In this document: piece by piece, positions 26,620 through 35,212 of the stretch
Layout of the letters: each line of letters begins with the position of its first letter
Numbering within the stretch: position 1 is the first letter of the stretch
NCBI GenBank assembly: GCA_022487055.1
Contig: JAKVJJ010000004.1
Span: 20,295-84,294, forward strand
Length of the DNA: 64,000 bases
Origin: Oscillospiraceae bacterium
GTDB taxonomy: Bacteria; Bacillota; Clostridia; Oscillospirales; Acutalibacteraceae
Direction: 5' to 3'
The notes under the pieces: generated by a model
What the model saw: only the letters and a program-made list of their open reading frames with translations
Database searches by the model: none
What the model was told of the DNA's origin: nothing
Translations under genes and position numbers: made by a program

Positions 26620-28323
26620 ATGTATAATCCAAATGAACCAAACACAAACAACGGTGAAAATACAAATGAAGTTAATGACAGTGTGAATAACACGGAAAAT
26701 ACTGCCAAATCTAATACTGAGCATAAAGCCGTCTGGAGCGGTGAAACTTATCACTCCGGCCACATTCACTCCGACAGCTACACCCCAGATGGTTTTGGCT
26801 CTTCCTCCACAAACTGGCAGGACTCAGGCAGCGGGTATTCTTCCCCTTACGGAAACAGTTCCACACCCCAGCAGCCGCCTTATTCCGGCAACCAACCTCC
26901 GCAAGATCCTGTGTGGCACCAGAGCACATGGCAGCCGCCGCAGTATCAGGATCCAGGCCAGAAACAGCCGCGCAAACCCAAAAAGAGGCGTGACAAAAAA
27001 GGGACACCGACTTGGGTGCGGATGCTGGCGGGCATCGTCGGATGTTTTGTAATTTCCGGCTGTTCCATCGGTGCTTTTGTGGCGCTGGTCAACAATGGTG
27101 TTATCCATTTTGGCAGCAACAGTGCCGGCAATGCTGCATTTGCCATCACAAAGTTAATCGATAGTTCCTCCTCGCAGAACACATCATCCTCAACTTCCGG
27201 TAAACTGCTGACAAAACAGCAGGTGTCAGAAAAAGTGATCCCCAGTGTTGTTCTGGTACAGAATTATCAGAATGTATCCAACAGCTTCAATTTCTCCGGC
27301 ACCAGCACCAATAACAACAATAAAAGCGGCAATGATGGTGATAACAGTCTTTTCGGCGGTCTTTTTGGTGGCGGCGACGAAGATGACGGCAGCACACAGG
27401 GACAGCAGGGTAACGGCAGCAACAAAAGCGGAAATGGATCCGGCAGTTCCGAATCGGAAAGCGGCATTTCTCCTGCCGGTGAGGGGTCCGGCGTCATTAC
27501 TAGCAGCGACGGTTACATTATGACAAATGCCCATGTAGTTAACAAAGCTTCTGCACTGAAAGTGGTGCTGAGCAACGGTAAAAGTTATGTAGCAAAGCTG
27601 ATTGGCAGCGACACCGTCACAGACCTCGCGCTGATTAAAATTAATGCCACTGGCTTGACCGCAGCCGAATTTGGCGACAGCAATAGCCTGAAAATTGGTG
27701 ATGAAGTTGTTGCTATCGGCAATCCGGGCGGCAGCGAGCTGGTTTCCAGTGCAACTTTTGGCAATATTTCCGCTCTGAACCGCACAATTACAGACAGTGA
27801 CACTGGTTACACCCGCGAATGCATCCAAACAGATGCAGCTATCAACCCCGGCAACTCCGGCGGTGCACTGGTGAATATGTATGGGCAGGTTATTGGCATT
27901 AACTCCAGTAAGCTGACACAGGTGGGCGGCACTTCCGCAGAAGGTCTCGGCTTTGCCATTCCGATTTCCACCGCACAGCCGGTCATCTCTAACCTGAAGC
28001 AGTACGGCTATGTGAAAGACCGCGCCGTGCTGGGCATCAGCGGCCGCATGATCGATTCTGTCACGGCCCGCATCTATGGGCTTTCCAATACCGGCTTCGT
28101 GATTCAGAAAATTTCAAATTCCGAATTGACCAAAGCGGGTGTTTCGATTGGTGATATGATTACCAAAATTGACGGCACCGAGGTCACCTCCGGCGGCACA
28201 ATCACCTCCATTGTGACAAAGAAAAAAGCCGGCGATACTGTGAAGCTAATGCTCTACAGTCTTCAGACCGGCAAAACGAAGGAAGCTACCGTCAAGCTGA
28301 TTGCTCAGACCGGTAAATCTTGA
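26620..28323 (+). CDS. htrA: HtrA/DegP-type membrane serine protease with PDZ domain
   Basis: Envelope quality-control protease. Order of parts: a cytoplasmic, disordered Asn/Gln/Pro-rich N-terminus of about 120 residues; one membrane helix (MLAGIVGCFVISGCSIGAFV); an external Ser-rich linker; the trypsin-like domain; a C-terminal PDZ domain. The triad is visible as His in YIMTNAHVVNK, Asp in TVTDLALIKI and Ser in NPGNSGGALVN. A Gly/Asn/Asp-rich low-complexity insert of about 65 residues (NNNNKSGNDGD through GSGSSESESG) interrupts the start of the protease domain, in the loop region before the catalytic His. The second ATG (26620) is 9 bases after the GGAAGGA site and was preferred to 26611. 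Confidence 0.93.
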   Translation: MYNPNEPNTNNGENTNEVNDSVNNTENTAKSNTEHKAVWSGETYHSGHIHSDSYTPDGFGSSSTNWQDSGSGYSSPYGNSSTPQQPPYSGNQPPQDPVWHQSTWQPPQYQDPGQKQPRKPKKRRDKKGTPTWVRMLAGIVGCFVISGCSIGAFVALVNNGVIHFGSNSAGNAAFAITKLIDSSSSQNTSSSTSGKLLTKQQVSEKVIPSVVLVQNYQNVSNSFNFSGTSTNNNNKSGNDGDNSLFGGLFGGGDEDDGSTQGQQGNGSNKSGNGSGSSESESGISPAGEGSGVITSSDGYIMTNAHVVNKASALKVVLSNGKSYVAKLIGSDTVTDLALIKINATGLTAAEFGDSNSLKIGDEVVAIGNPGGSELVSSATFGNISALNRTITDSDTGYTRECIQTDAAINPGNSGGALVNMYGQVIGINSSKLTQVGGTSAEGLGFAIPISTAQPVISNLKQYGYVKDRAVLGISGRMIDSVTARIYGLSNTGFVIQKISNSELTKAGVSIGDMITKIDGTEVTSGGTITSIVTKKKAGDTVKLMLYSLQTGKTKEATVKLIAQTGKS

Positions 28324-28376
28324 TATTCCATTTTAAATTGCTTACAAGTATTTTTCATAAATTTCTCCTCTCTCTT

Positions 28377-28415
28377 GGAAGGCAGTCCGGTTTCTCCGGG
28401 CTGCCTTCCTATTTT
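28377..28415. terminator. Bidirectional terminator between htrA and amrS
   Basis: GGAAGGCAGTCCGG and CCGGGCTGCCTTCC form a 14-bp stem with one wobble/mismatch, followed by TATTTTAT on the + strand. The genes on both sides converge here. Confidence 0.8.
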
Positions 28416-28430
28416 ATATCTAGATTTCGT

Positions 28431-29261
28431 TCAGCAGTTGCCGGCATAAACATACTGCAAATACTGACCGGCTGTTTCGCATAGCTGCTTCACTGTGCTG
28501 ACCGGCGTTGGCTGGCCATCCTGCATTCGGTAACGGGGAAAGCAACGGGTGATATGCAAAGGAATTGCTCTGTCAATGGACGCAAGCCACTGCGCCTCAG
28601 CGTCCATTTCCTCCACAGAATCGCTGAAGCCGGGCACTGCCAGCGTTGTCACTTCCACATGGCAGGCGGAAACGGCCAGTTCTATCGTATGCCTAACGGT
28701 TTCTAAACTACCACCCAGTTTCTCATAACCGCTCTCTGTAAAACACTTCAAGTCAATATTCATAGCGTCCACAAACGGCAGCAGTGCACATAGCGGTTCC
28801 TCACAAATCATGCCATTTGTCACCACCACTGTCAGCAGACCGGCTTCTTTCGCAAGTTGTGCACAGCGAAAAACATACTCGTATCCGACCAGCGGTTCAT
28901 TATAGGTGAATGCAAGTCCCAAATTTCCACGCGGCTTTTTCGCGGCTTCCAGTGCCTGCCTGACCAGTTCTTCCGGAGAAACCTCAAGGGTGTCCGCTTC
29001 CATACCTTTCATAGAGATTTCATAATTTTGACAAAAAGGACATTTTAAATTACACCCATAACTGCCGACGGACAGAATCCAGCTTCCCGGGTGAAACCGG
29101 CACAGCGGCTTTTTTTCAATCGGGTCCAGTGCCAGTGCCGTCAGCCTGCCATAATTGGTGCTGATAATTTTTCCGTCCTCATTTTTGCGCGCATGGCAAA
29201 GACCAGCCTGTCCTGGCTCCAATGCACAATGATGCGGGCACAATGCACAGATGGTTTTCAC
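28431..29261 (-). CDS. amrS: AmmeMemoRadiSam system radical SAM enzyme
   Basis: Radical SAM protein of the conserved but functionally unclear AmmeMemoRadiSam trio. The 276 residues start with a Cys-rich segment CALCPHHCALEPGQAGLCHA and contain GSYGCNLKCPFCQNYEIS. In this motif the cluster-binding cysteines are spaced CX3CX2C, like those of pyruvate-formate-lyase activases. GNLGLAFTYNEPLVGYEY and DAMNIDLKCF complete the family pattern. The start is GTG, and GTGA overlaps the stop of the Memo-AMMECR1 gene, so the two are translationally coupled. Substrate unknown. Confidence 0.9.
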   Translation of the reverse strand: MKTICALCPHHCALEPGQAGLCHARKNEDGKIISTNYGRLTALALDPIEKKPLCRFHPGSWILSVGSYGCNLKCPFCQNYEISMKGMEADTLEVSPEELVRQALEAAKKPRGNLGLAFTYNEPLVGYEYVFRCAQLAKEAGLLTVVVTNGMICEEPLCALLPFVDAMNIDLKCFTESGYEKLGGSLETVRHTIELAVSACHVEVTTLAVPGFSDSVEEMDAEAQWLASIDRAIPLHITRCFPRYRMQDGQPTPVSTVKQLCETAGQYLQYVYAGNC

Positions 29262-30643
29262 AGATGTCTCACCACCTGAAAGCGCTGCAAATGCACCGGC
29301 TCTCCCGCCGCAATGCCCGCCTTTTCTCTGGCAATGGTCACCTGCTTCTCCGGTGTGTCCACACCAGCAAGATTCGGCAGCAACAGTCCTCTGCGTCTGC
29401 CGCTTGCCACAATCACACCGTACTTCTTCACATCCAGTTCCTGCATAGAATCGATTGATTCCGGCTGCTGCAACACATCCACGCTGTAAACCAGCCGGTC
29501 CAGTTCTTCCGGCCCGACCGGGTCAAACCGCGGGTCACGGCTGCAGGCGGAAACCGCATTGTACAGAATCTCCTCCGCAATGCTCGGTGTCTCCGGCTCA
29601 ATGGTACCAATACAGCCGCGCAAACGCTCATCTTCCTTGAGAGATACAAACACGCCTGCGCGCGCTCCAGTCATTTCCGGCGGTAGCTTTTCCGGCAGGG
29701 AAGCACGCGCTCCGGTGCGGACATAGGTCTCCACACTCAGCCTTGCCAAACGGACATAGCTGTCCTCCGCCGCTTTCTGCTGTGCCAGTTCCCGCTTCTG
29801 GTCAGCTTCCGCCTGCTCCCCGAAGTTCCGTGTCCTATCTTCTCCGGTTACTTCAAAGGATGCCACACCATAGCCAACTCCAAATGGCCCCTCATAGGAA
29901 AGCACTTCACTGCGCACAGCTTTTCTGTCCAGCGCGCCCGCCATAATCCAATAGGAGCGCAGGCCGCACTCTGCCGCTGCTTCACAAAAATCTGCGTCCA
30001 TCTCCAGCAGGGAAAGGAAATCGCCCCGCCGGAACGCTTCCACTGCCATACGGTCAAATTCCGGTCCCTCCGCCGCAAAGCCGTAAGGCCCGTCCGTCTT
30101 TAACTTATGGGACAAATCACCGCTCGCAATCAGCACAACTTTTCGGTTCAGTTTTTCCGCTGTGCGTGCAATACATTCCCCAAGTCGGTAATGTGCCAAA
30201 GGCGACAAGCCGGAAAGTCCGATACGCACTAATTTGAAATTGTCTGTCTTTTCCTGCAGAAACCGCAGAGGAATCATGGTACCGTGGTCCAATTCCGGAT
30301 TCTGCTCCCCAAAAGTCCCTGCCGGCAGATTTTCCTCACCACAGCATTTCATGAGAGCCTCCACAAAGGCGGTGTCATACACGGCGTGCATCTTTACCTG
30401 CGGTGCTCCAAACTGCCCAAAATCCCCGCCGGCGCGCTCACCGGGAGAAATGTGAAAGTAGTCTGCATACATCACCGTGTGCGGGCTGGTCACTACGACC
30501 GTGTCCGGCTGATAACTTGCCGCACGCTGCATCACCTCACGGTAGGCATCAATCGTTTTTTTTATTTTCTTTTCTTCGCCATGCCCAATTTCCGGAAGAA
30601 TAATCGGCGGATGCGGCACGGCAAAAGCTGCACAAATCGGCAT
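29258..30643 (-). CDS. Fused Memo-like (AmmeMemoRadiSam B) and AMMECR1 (A) protein
   Basis: A 461-residue fusion. The N-terminal half (about residues 1-265) is a Memo/LigB-like class III dioxygenase fold, with MPICAAFAVPHPPIILPEIG, VVTSPHTVMYADYF, ELDHGTMIPLRFL and LIASGDLSHKLK holding the His/Asp ligands. The C-terminal half (about 285-461) is an AMMECR1 domain (GVFVSLKEDERLRGCIGTIEP, FDPVGPEELDRLVYSVDVL, KYGVIVASGRRRGLLLPNL). With the radical SAM partner this gives the complete three-family set in two genes. The track's 53-residue N-terminal extension reads through the promoter and is rejected; AGGTGAA precedes the ATG at 30643. Confidence 0.9.
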   Translation of the reverse strand: MPICAAFAVPHPPIILPEIGHGEEKKIKKTIDAYREVMQRAASYQPDTVVVTSPHTVMYADYFHISPGERAGGDFGQFGAPQVKMHAVYDTAFVEALMKCCGEENLPAGTFGEQNPELDHGTMIPLRFLQEKTDNFKLVRIGLSGLSPLAHYRLGECIARTAEKLNRKVVLIASGDLSHKLKTDGPYGFAAEGPEFDRMAVEAFRRGDFLSLLEMDADFCEAAAECGLRSYWIMAGALDRKAVRSEVLSYEGPFGVGYGVASFEVTGEDRTRNFGEQAEADQKRELAQQKAAEDSYVRLARLSVETYVRTGARASLPEKLPPEMTGARAGVFVSLKEDERLRGCIGTIEPETPSIAEEILYNAVSACSRDPRFDPVGPEELDRLVYSVDVLQQPESIDSMQELDVKKYGVIVASGRRRGLLLPNLAGVDTPEKQVTIAREKAGIAAGEPVHLQRFQVVRHL

Positions 30644-30680
30644 TCTTTTCACCTCATGTCTATCTAACATACTTTCCTGT

Positions 30681-30689
30681 ATTATAACA
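30681..30689 (-). promoter_or_regulatory. Extended -10 promoter of the AmmeMemoRadiSam operon
   Basis: Minus strand TGTTATAAT (an extended -10 element) at 30681-30689, about 38 bases before the start codon. No good -35. Confidence 0.55.
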
Positions 30690-30730
30690 CAGCCGGAAAA
30701 TAGCATACTATGTCTCCAAATTTTCCGTAT

Positions 30731-30766
30731 AAAAAAGCAGGCAGAAAATTCCACCTGCTTTTTTAT
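30731..30766 (-). terminator. Terminator of the M18 aminopeptidase gene
   Basis: AAAAAAGCAGG and CCTGCTTTTTT form an 11-bp stem five bases past the aminopeptidase stop codon. T runs on both strands. Confidence 0.85.
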
Positions 30767-30770
30767 GTTT

Positions 30771-32084
30771 TCAGTGCAGCGAATAGTTCCCTTGTCCTTC
30801 ATCCATCAGGGACAGCGAGAAAAATTCCCGCATTGCGCGCGCAAGATATGCCGTGTCCTCACTGCCTGCCGTTTCATAGGGTGAGTGCATGGCAAGCTGT
30901 GCCAGACCAATGTCCACCGTATTCAGGGAAATATGTGCGTTGGAGATATTTCCCAAAGTGGAGCCGCCCGGCATATCGGAACGGTTGGTGAATTCCTGCC
31001 ACGGCACTTTTGCCCGGCCGCAGACTTCTTTAAATATGGCTGCCGAAACGGAATCCGTTGTGTATTTTTGGTTTGCATTATATTTAATCACAATGCCGCC
31101 ATTCATATGCGGGCGATTGACAGGGTCTGCCTTGTCCGGGCTGTTCGGATGTACGGCATGCGCATTGTCAGCGGAAACCATAAAGCTGGAGGCAATCGCG
31201 GTGCGGTGCTGCTCCGGTGTCCTTCCGCACGCAATACCGATGCGCTCCAAGGTATCGGCAAGGAAAGTGGAATCCGCACCCTGCTTGGTGCCACTGCCCA
31301 CTTCTTCATTGTCAAACACGGTAAAGACCGGCACGCTGTTCGGATTTTCTCTGGCGTCGAGGAAACCGCGGAAGTCCCCGTAAGTACACTCCAAATCGTC
31401 CAGCCGCCCCGCCGAAATGTACTCTTTCTCCGCACCCCAGACCGTGCCGGGGGTTCGGCTGTAAAGGAACAGGTCACTGCCGGCAATGTCCTCTTTTTTG
31501 ATGCCTGCGCTTTCCGCAACAATGTCCATAAATCTGCCCTTTGCGCGGCTGTCCCCCAGCACTGGCAGCATATCTTTCTGTGGATTATAAGCATGGCCGT
31601 CATTAGCTTTCCGATCCATATGGATTGCCAGACTCGGTATCATCAGCAAGTCACGGTCGATGCTGACCAGTTTGCTGACAAAGCGGCTGCCCTCCCGCAC
31701 AATTAGCTTGCCGGCAACGGACAGCGGCCGGTCCAGCCACGGAGCACACAGCATTCCGCCGTATTTTTCCACATTCAGTTTGACATAGAGATTCTCCATA
31801 TCCATTTCCGGATTCTCCTTCACCTTAAAGCTGGGAGAATCGCTGTGGGATGCCGCAATCTGATAACCGGTAAAGTCTTTCGCCGGAATACGGAAAGCAA
31901 TCAGAGAAGACTCATTGCGCACAACAAAGTATTTTCCGCCCGCTGTGCAGTTCCAACCGCTTCCCTCTGAAAGTTCTGTGTATCCAGCCCGGACAAGCGC
32001 GGCTCGAAGGTTTGCAATCACATGATAGCAGGTCGGGCTTTTCTTTAAAAAATCCAAAAGTTCTGTTGAAATTTGTTCATACAT
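30771..32084 (-). CDS. M18 family aminopeptidase
   Basis: Zinc aminopeptidase of the aspartyl-aminopeptidase type, cytoplasmic, 437 residues, a normal length. Characteristic blocks are the metal-binding AASHSDSPSFKVKENPE, PWLDRPLSVAGKL, the glutamate pair in FTVFDNEEVGSGTKQGADS, MVSADNAHAVHPN, and the C-terminal MPGGSTLGNISNAHISLNTVDIG with AMHSPYETAG. It removes N-terminal residues, mainly acidic ones in characterised relatives, in peptide turnover. It stands alone between its own promoter and terminator. Confidence 0.93.
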   Translation of the reverse strand: MYEQISTELLDFLKKSPTCYHVIANLRAALVRAGYTELSEGSGWNCTAGGKYFVVRNESSLIAFRIPAKDFTGYQIAASHSDSPSFKVKENPEMDMENLYVKLNVEKYGGMLCAPWLDRPLSVAGKLIVREGSRFVSKLVSIDRDLLMIPSLAIHMDRKANDGHAYNPQKDMLPVLGDSRAKGRFMDIVAESAGIKKEDIAGSDLFLYSRTPGTVWGAEKEYISAGRLDDLECTYGDFRGFLDARENPNSVPVFTVFDNEEVGSGTKQGADSTFLADTLERIGIACGRTPEQHRTAIASSFMVSADNAHAVHPNSPDKADPVNRPHMNGGIVIKYNANQKYTTDSVSAAIFKEVCGRAKVPWQEFTNRSDMPGGSTLGNISNAHISLNTVDIGLAQLAMHSPYETAGSEDTAYLARAMREFFSLSLMDEGQGNYSLH

Positions 32085-32147
32085 AATATCAGGCTGCCTT
32101 TTAATAAATTATGCGGCACAGGAAAATCATGCCGTCTTTTGTCTTTC

Positions 32148-32176
32148 AGTATACCTTTCCCGCACATAAAAAGCAA
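32148..32176 (-). promoter_or_regulatory. Promoter of the M18 aminopeptidase gene
   Basis: Minus strand TTGCTT (32171-32176), a 17-base spacer and TATACT (32148-32153). Confidence 0.65.
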
Positions 32177-32223
32177 CGGCAGGGCAGGCGGCAACCCCGG
32201 CTTTATATGATGCCATCCCTATT

Positions 32224-33342
32224 TTAAAGGTCTGCCGCACGCTTCAGCAAAAGCAAGTCTGCTGTGTCTGGTGCCGGAGCCGACACGCCAGCAGATACCT
32301 CACCTTCCGGCCGCTTCATATCCGCCGCCCAAGCGCTCAGCCCTGTCAAAGGTTCCCCGCCCGCCACACACTGCCGCAGCCGCTGATAGGAGGCTTCATC
32401 CGGATGCCCACTGCCGCACAAGTCCCCCGGAATAATCAGCGTGATCGTCTGCACTGCTTGTCCATTTTTGCAAACTTTCACAACATCTCCGGTCGTCAAA
32501 TACCCCGTGCTGACGGAAACGCCAAAGGAAGTAAAGAAATGAATGTCGTTGCCCTGACTGAGCTGCACTCCATAATGATTCCGAAAATCCTGTTCCATTT
32601 CAGCCACTGTTACCGGGCCGCTGCACTGATAAAGCATGCCTGCTGGTTTTGATTCCTGACTGTCTGCACTGGATGCGGATACTGGTTCTTCGCTGCTCTC
32701 GGCCTCTGATGATGTGTCAGAAATCGTACTTGCATTTTCCGAAGATGAATCCTCGGCCTCTTGGGAAGACGTTTCCGCCGCAGAACTGCTGTCTGCGCTG
32801 GAAGGCTGTATTTCCATCTGCTGTGCCGCGTCGCTGTTCCACTGTACCGGAGCACTGCGGCGGTCTGTTTCTGTGCAGACAAGCGCTCCTGCCTGCAAAT
32901 CGATACGATATTGCACAGAACCAGCATTCTCTAAAGGATATGCCACATAGGCGGCTGCATCCAGTCTTCCGCTTCCGGCACGCAGAATCCCCTGCGCATA
33001 CGGCAAACCGACACGATTCTGCCCAATGAAAGATTCCTTGTCCGCACACTGGCAGGCGTCCAGATAAATTCCGCCGTCCCGTTTCATCAGCAGGAAAACC
33101 ACGTCTGTCTGCTTTTCCCGGCAGGCAATCTGAAGGGTTCCGGAAAAAGTGCCAATGTCTGTTTCGTCTGCCGAGAAAACCGTCAGCATATCTCCCTGTT
33201 GCCGCAGTGTTAAACCGCCGGAAAGCTGCCAAACCTTTTCTGTTCCTCCGCTGCCGGACTCTGCTGTGCATGGCAGACAAATAAGAAAGCACAGCAACCC
33301 GCAGACCAGCACAATTCCCAATCGTTTTCTGTATCGACACAT
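32224..33342 (-). CDS. Secreted protein with a degenerate dockerin-like C-terminus
   Basis: Unrecognised 372-residue secreted protein. It has a signal peptide (LGIVLVCGLLCFLICLPCTA) and a beta-rich domain that resembles the cohesin/adhesion fold in composition (about 35-165). A Ser/Glu/Asp-rich linker of about 65 residues is followed by a C-terminal module. There TGYLTTGDVVKV, IPGDLCGSGHPDEASYQRL and PDTADLLLLKRAADL resemble the X-domain plus dockerin type I pattern (GDxxGDG... D.LLLLKR). The first Ca-binding loop has lost Asp residues and an insert separates the two halves, so Ca binding is doubtful. The start has only a weak ribosome binding site. Confidence 0.6.
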   Translation of the reverse strand: MCRYRKRLGIVLVCGLLCFLICLPCTAESGSGGTEKVWQLSGGLTLRQQGDMLTVFSADETDIGTFSGTLQIACREKQTDVVFLLMKRDGGIYLDACQCADKESFIGQNRVGLPYAQGILRAGSGRLDAAAYVAYPLENAGSVQYRIDLQAGALVCTETDRRSAPVQWNSDAAQQMEIQPSSADSSSAAETSSQEAEDSSSENASTISDTSSEAESSEEPVSASSADSQESKPAGMLYQCSGPVTVAEMEQDFRNHYGVQLSQGNDIHFFTSFGVSVSTGYLTTGDVVKVCKNGQAVQTITLIIPGDLCGSGHPDEASYQRLRQCVAGGEPLTGLSAWAADMKRPEGEVSAGVSAPAPDTADLLLLKRAADL

Positions 33343-33460
33343 ATGAATTTATCCCACACATTCCTCTGCAATTTTTTACAAAATTCCCTTTAATTTTAAG
33401 TGTCTGTGTTTCTTAACACAAATGAATTGTGACAAAAATTCACACGGAGGCATATCCAAT

Positions 33461-33494
33461 AAAAAAACCGATGCTGATTTGCGTCAGCACCGGC
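33461..33494 (-). terminator. Terminator of the small permease-like gene
   Basis: Minus strand CCGGTGCTGA, a 6-base loop, and TCAGCATCGG are followed by seven T, 22 bases past the stop at 33516. Confidence 0.85.
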
Positions 33495-33515
33495 AAAGTT
33501 TGATTGAATTTTCCG

Positions 33516-33995
33516 TTACAAAAGTTTATAATGCGGGCGCTCCTCACCAAAAAGGAGCCATGCCATAATATCATAAAGCAACACTGCCAGCAAGCCGACC
33601 GCACACCAACCCAAAGTAGCAAGCAGAGAAACCTGCCCTAGCAAATTATACGGCTGTCTGGAGTAATCCCAGACGTGCATGTGCAACCAGAGATTAACGA
33701 TGCACCCCGCCAAAAATTCTCCCGCCGTAATCGTAAACCCCGCTATCAGGGACTGACTGACCAGTGACCATTGCCATTTTTGTTTGCCTCGCTCCATGCC
33801 AATGACCAGGAACAGCGTCCCGCCCACTAAAAACATTGTCCAATGTGTCCAGCCGCGCCATGCAACCTCCAGCAAACAATAAAGTCCACCACCCATCAGC
33901 CACATACCCAAATGTTCCAGCGTGATGTCACTTTGGGTATGCTGGGCGGGCAGTGCCTGCACCGTCACTGCCGTCTGCATTTTGTCTGTTACCAT
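33516..33995 (-). CDS. Membrane protein of the putative ABC-transporter type IV (CmpB-like) family
   Basis: 159 residues with four hydrophobic helices. LGMWLMGGGLYCLLEVAWRG at the N-terminal helix, LIAGFTITAGEFLAGCIVN in the middle, and VWDYSRQPYNLLGQVSLLATLGW match the pattern of the small COG4905/PF06541 membrane family. The family name is historical and transport has not been shown. The track starts at 34055, but a GGAGGAGG site lies 5 bases before the ATG at 33995. No transporter partners are adjacent. Confidence 0.7.
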   Translation of the reverse strand: MVTDKMQTAVTVQALPAQHTQSDITLEHLGMWLMGGGLYCLLEVAWRGWTHWTMFLVGGTLFLVIGMERGKQKWQWSLVSQSLIAGFTITAGEFLAGCIVNLWLHMHVWDYSRQPYNLLGQVSLLATLGWCAVGLLAVLLYDIMAWLLFGEERPHYKLL

Positions 33996-34166
33996 TTCTG
34001 CCTCCTCCTCCGTCCGGCAGCAGAGGAGCCATTTGTTCATTTCCCCTGAAGCCAATCTAACATCTGCTTCAGTAGTATTGGACAGAAACTGGTTGCTTAT
34101 GAAAAAATTTATTCGGTTAAATCAGGAAGCACTTCCGGATTTTGTTTTCATTTTCGGCAAGGCACT

Positions 34167-35123
34167 TCAGCTAACATGAAACACAAATCGCTTGCAAACT
34201 GCTTCGCCGGGAATGTGTGTGTAAATTCCGGTGTCTCCTGCCCCATAACCCACCAGATTGCACAGCCATCTGCCCGTTCCATTTGTCATTACAGGGCAGA
34301 CACACACTTTGCCCGGCGTGCCGGATGTGATAACTGGACGCTGCGGGCAGGTCAAGCCAACGGTATAACAGACACCTGCCGGCCGTGTCAAGTCCATCGT
34401 TGTGTCAATCACACATTTTGTCCAAACAAGACTGCCGGTTTTCGCGTCCAGTGCTTTTTGCGTATTTGCAGGTTGATTTTTCCAGCCGTTCAGGCCATTC
34501 TGCCGCACCATTTTCGGATAATCAGCATAAGAAATATCCGTGTCACACCCGGAACCGGAAATGTTGGCACCATCCCATTGTCCGCCTGTTTCCGGAAATT
34601 CGTTTTGCCAAATTCCGCACGCCAAATCAGACTGTTGCACACCCGGGCGGGCATACCAAAGGACATAGCTCTCCAGACTTTCCGGAACAATCTGATTCTC
34701 ATACCAGTCTTTATTGACATAATAGCCGGCGAGATATCCGGCGTTTTTCAGTCCGCCGCACTCCACCTGAAGAATGTCCGTCAGCATTTGCCGGCTGGGC
34801 ATTCCGTGTGCCGCCTTATAACCGTCCGCGTCCTCCATATCCACACAAATTGGGAACAGCGGCTTGTGCCCACGCAGCAGACGCAGGATGTGTGCCAGTT
34901 CACTCTCTGCGTCTGCTGTATCAAGGGCATAACTGTAAAGATAGACACCATAGGGGATGGACAGCCGTTCACACTCCGCCGCATTATGCGCAAAAGTCGG
35001 GTCGTCCTGATTGGTCTGATTGCTGCCATAACCACAGCGCAGCATGGCAAACTGCAATCCTGCATCCTTGGCTGTCTGCCAGTTTACTGCCCCGTTGTAC
35101 TCACTTACATCGATTCCTTTCAT
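34167..35123 (-). CDS. GH25-type lysozyme without signal peptide
   Basis: 318 residues. The first 190 or so form a GH25 muramidase barrel: MKGIDVSEYNGAVNWQTAKD, FAMLRCGYGSN, PYGVYLYSYALDTADAESE, FPICVDMED with the catalytic Asp/Glu pair, and GYYVNKDWYENQI. The C-terminal 110 residues (LDAKTGSLVWTKCVIDTTMD onward) form a second domain I do not recognise, perhaps wall-binding. There is no signal peptide and no holin or phage gene nearby, so export is unexplained. AGGAGG precedes the ATG at 35123; the track's extra nine codons are rejected. Confidence 0.82.
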   Translation of the reverse strand: MKGIDVSEYNGAVNWQTAKDAGLQFAMLRCGYGSNQTNQDDPTFAHNAAECERLSIPYGVYLYSYALDTADAESELAHILRLLRGHKPLFPICVDMEDADGYKAAHGMPSRQMLTDILQVECGGLKNAGYLAGYYVNKDWYENQIVPESLESYVLWYARPGVQQSDLACGIWQNEFPETGGQWDGANISGSGCDTDISYADYPKMVRQNGLNGWKNQPANTQKALDAKTGSLVWTKCVIDTTMDLTRPAGVCYTVGLTCPQRPVITSGTPGKVCVCPVMTNGTGRWLCNLVGYGAGDTGIYTHIPGEAVCKRFVFHVS

Positions 35124-35212
35124 ATTGTCGCACCTCCTCTGCTCCTGCAAAATATGCAGCAGATTAGCTTAATGCGACAAATATTCCAAAATATAAAACT
35201 AATTTGTCCATT

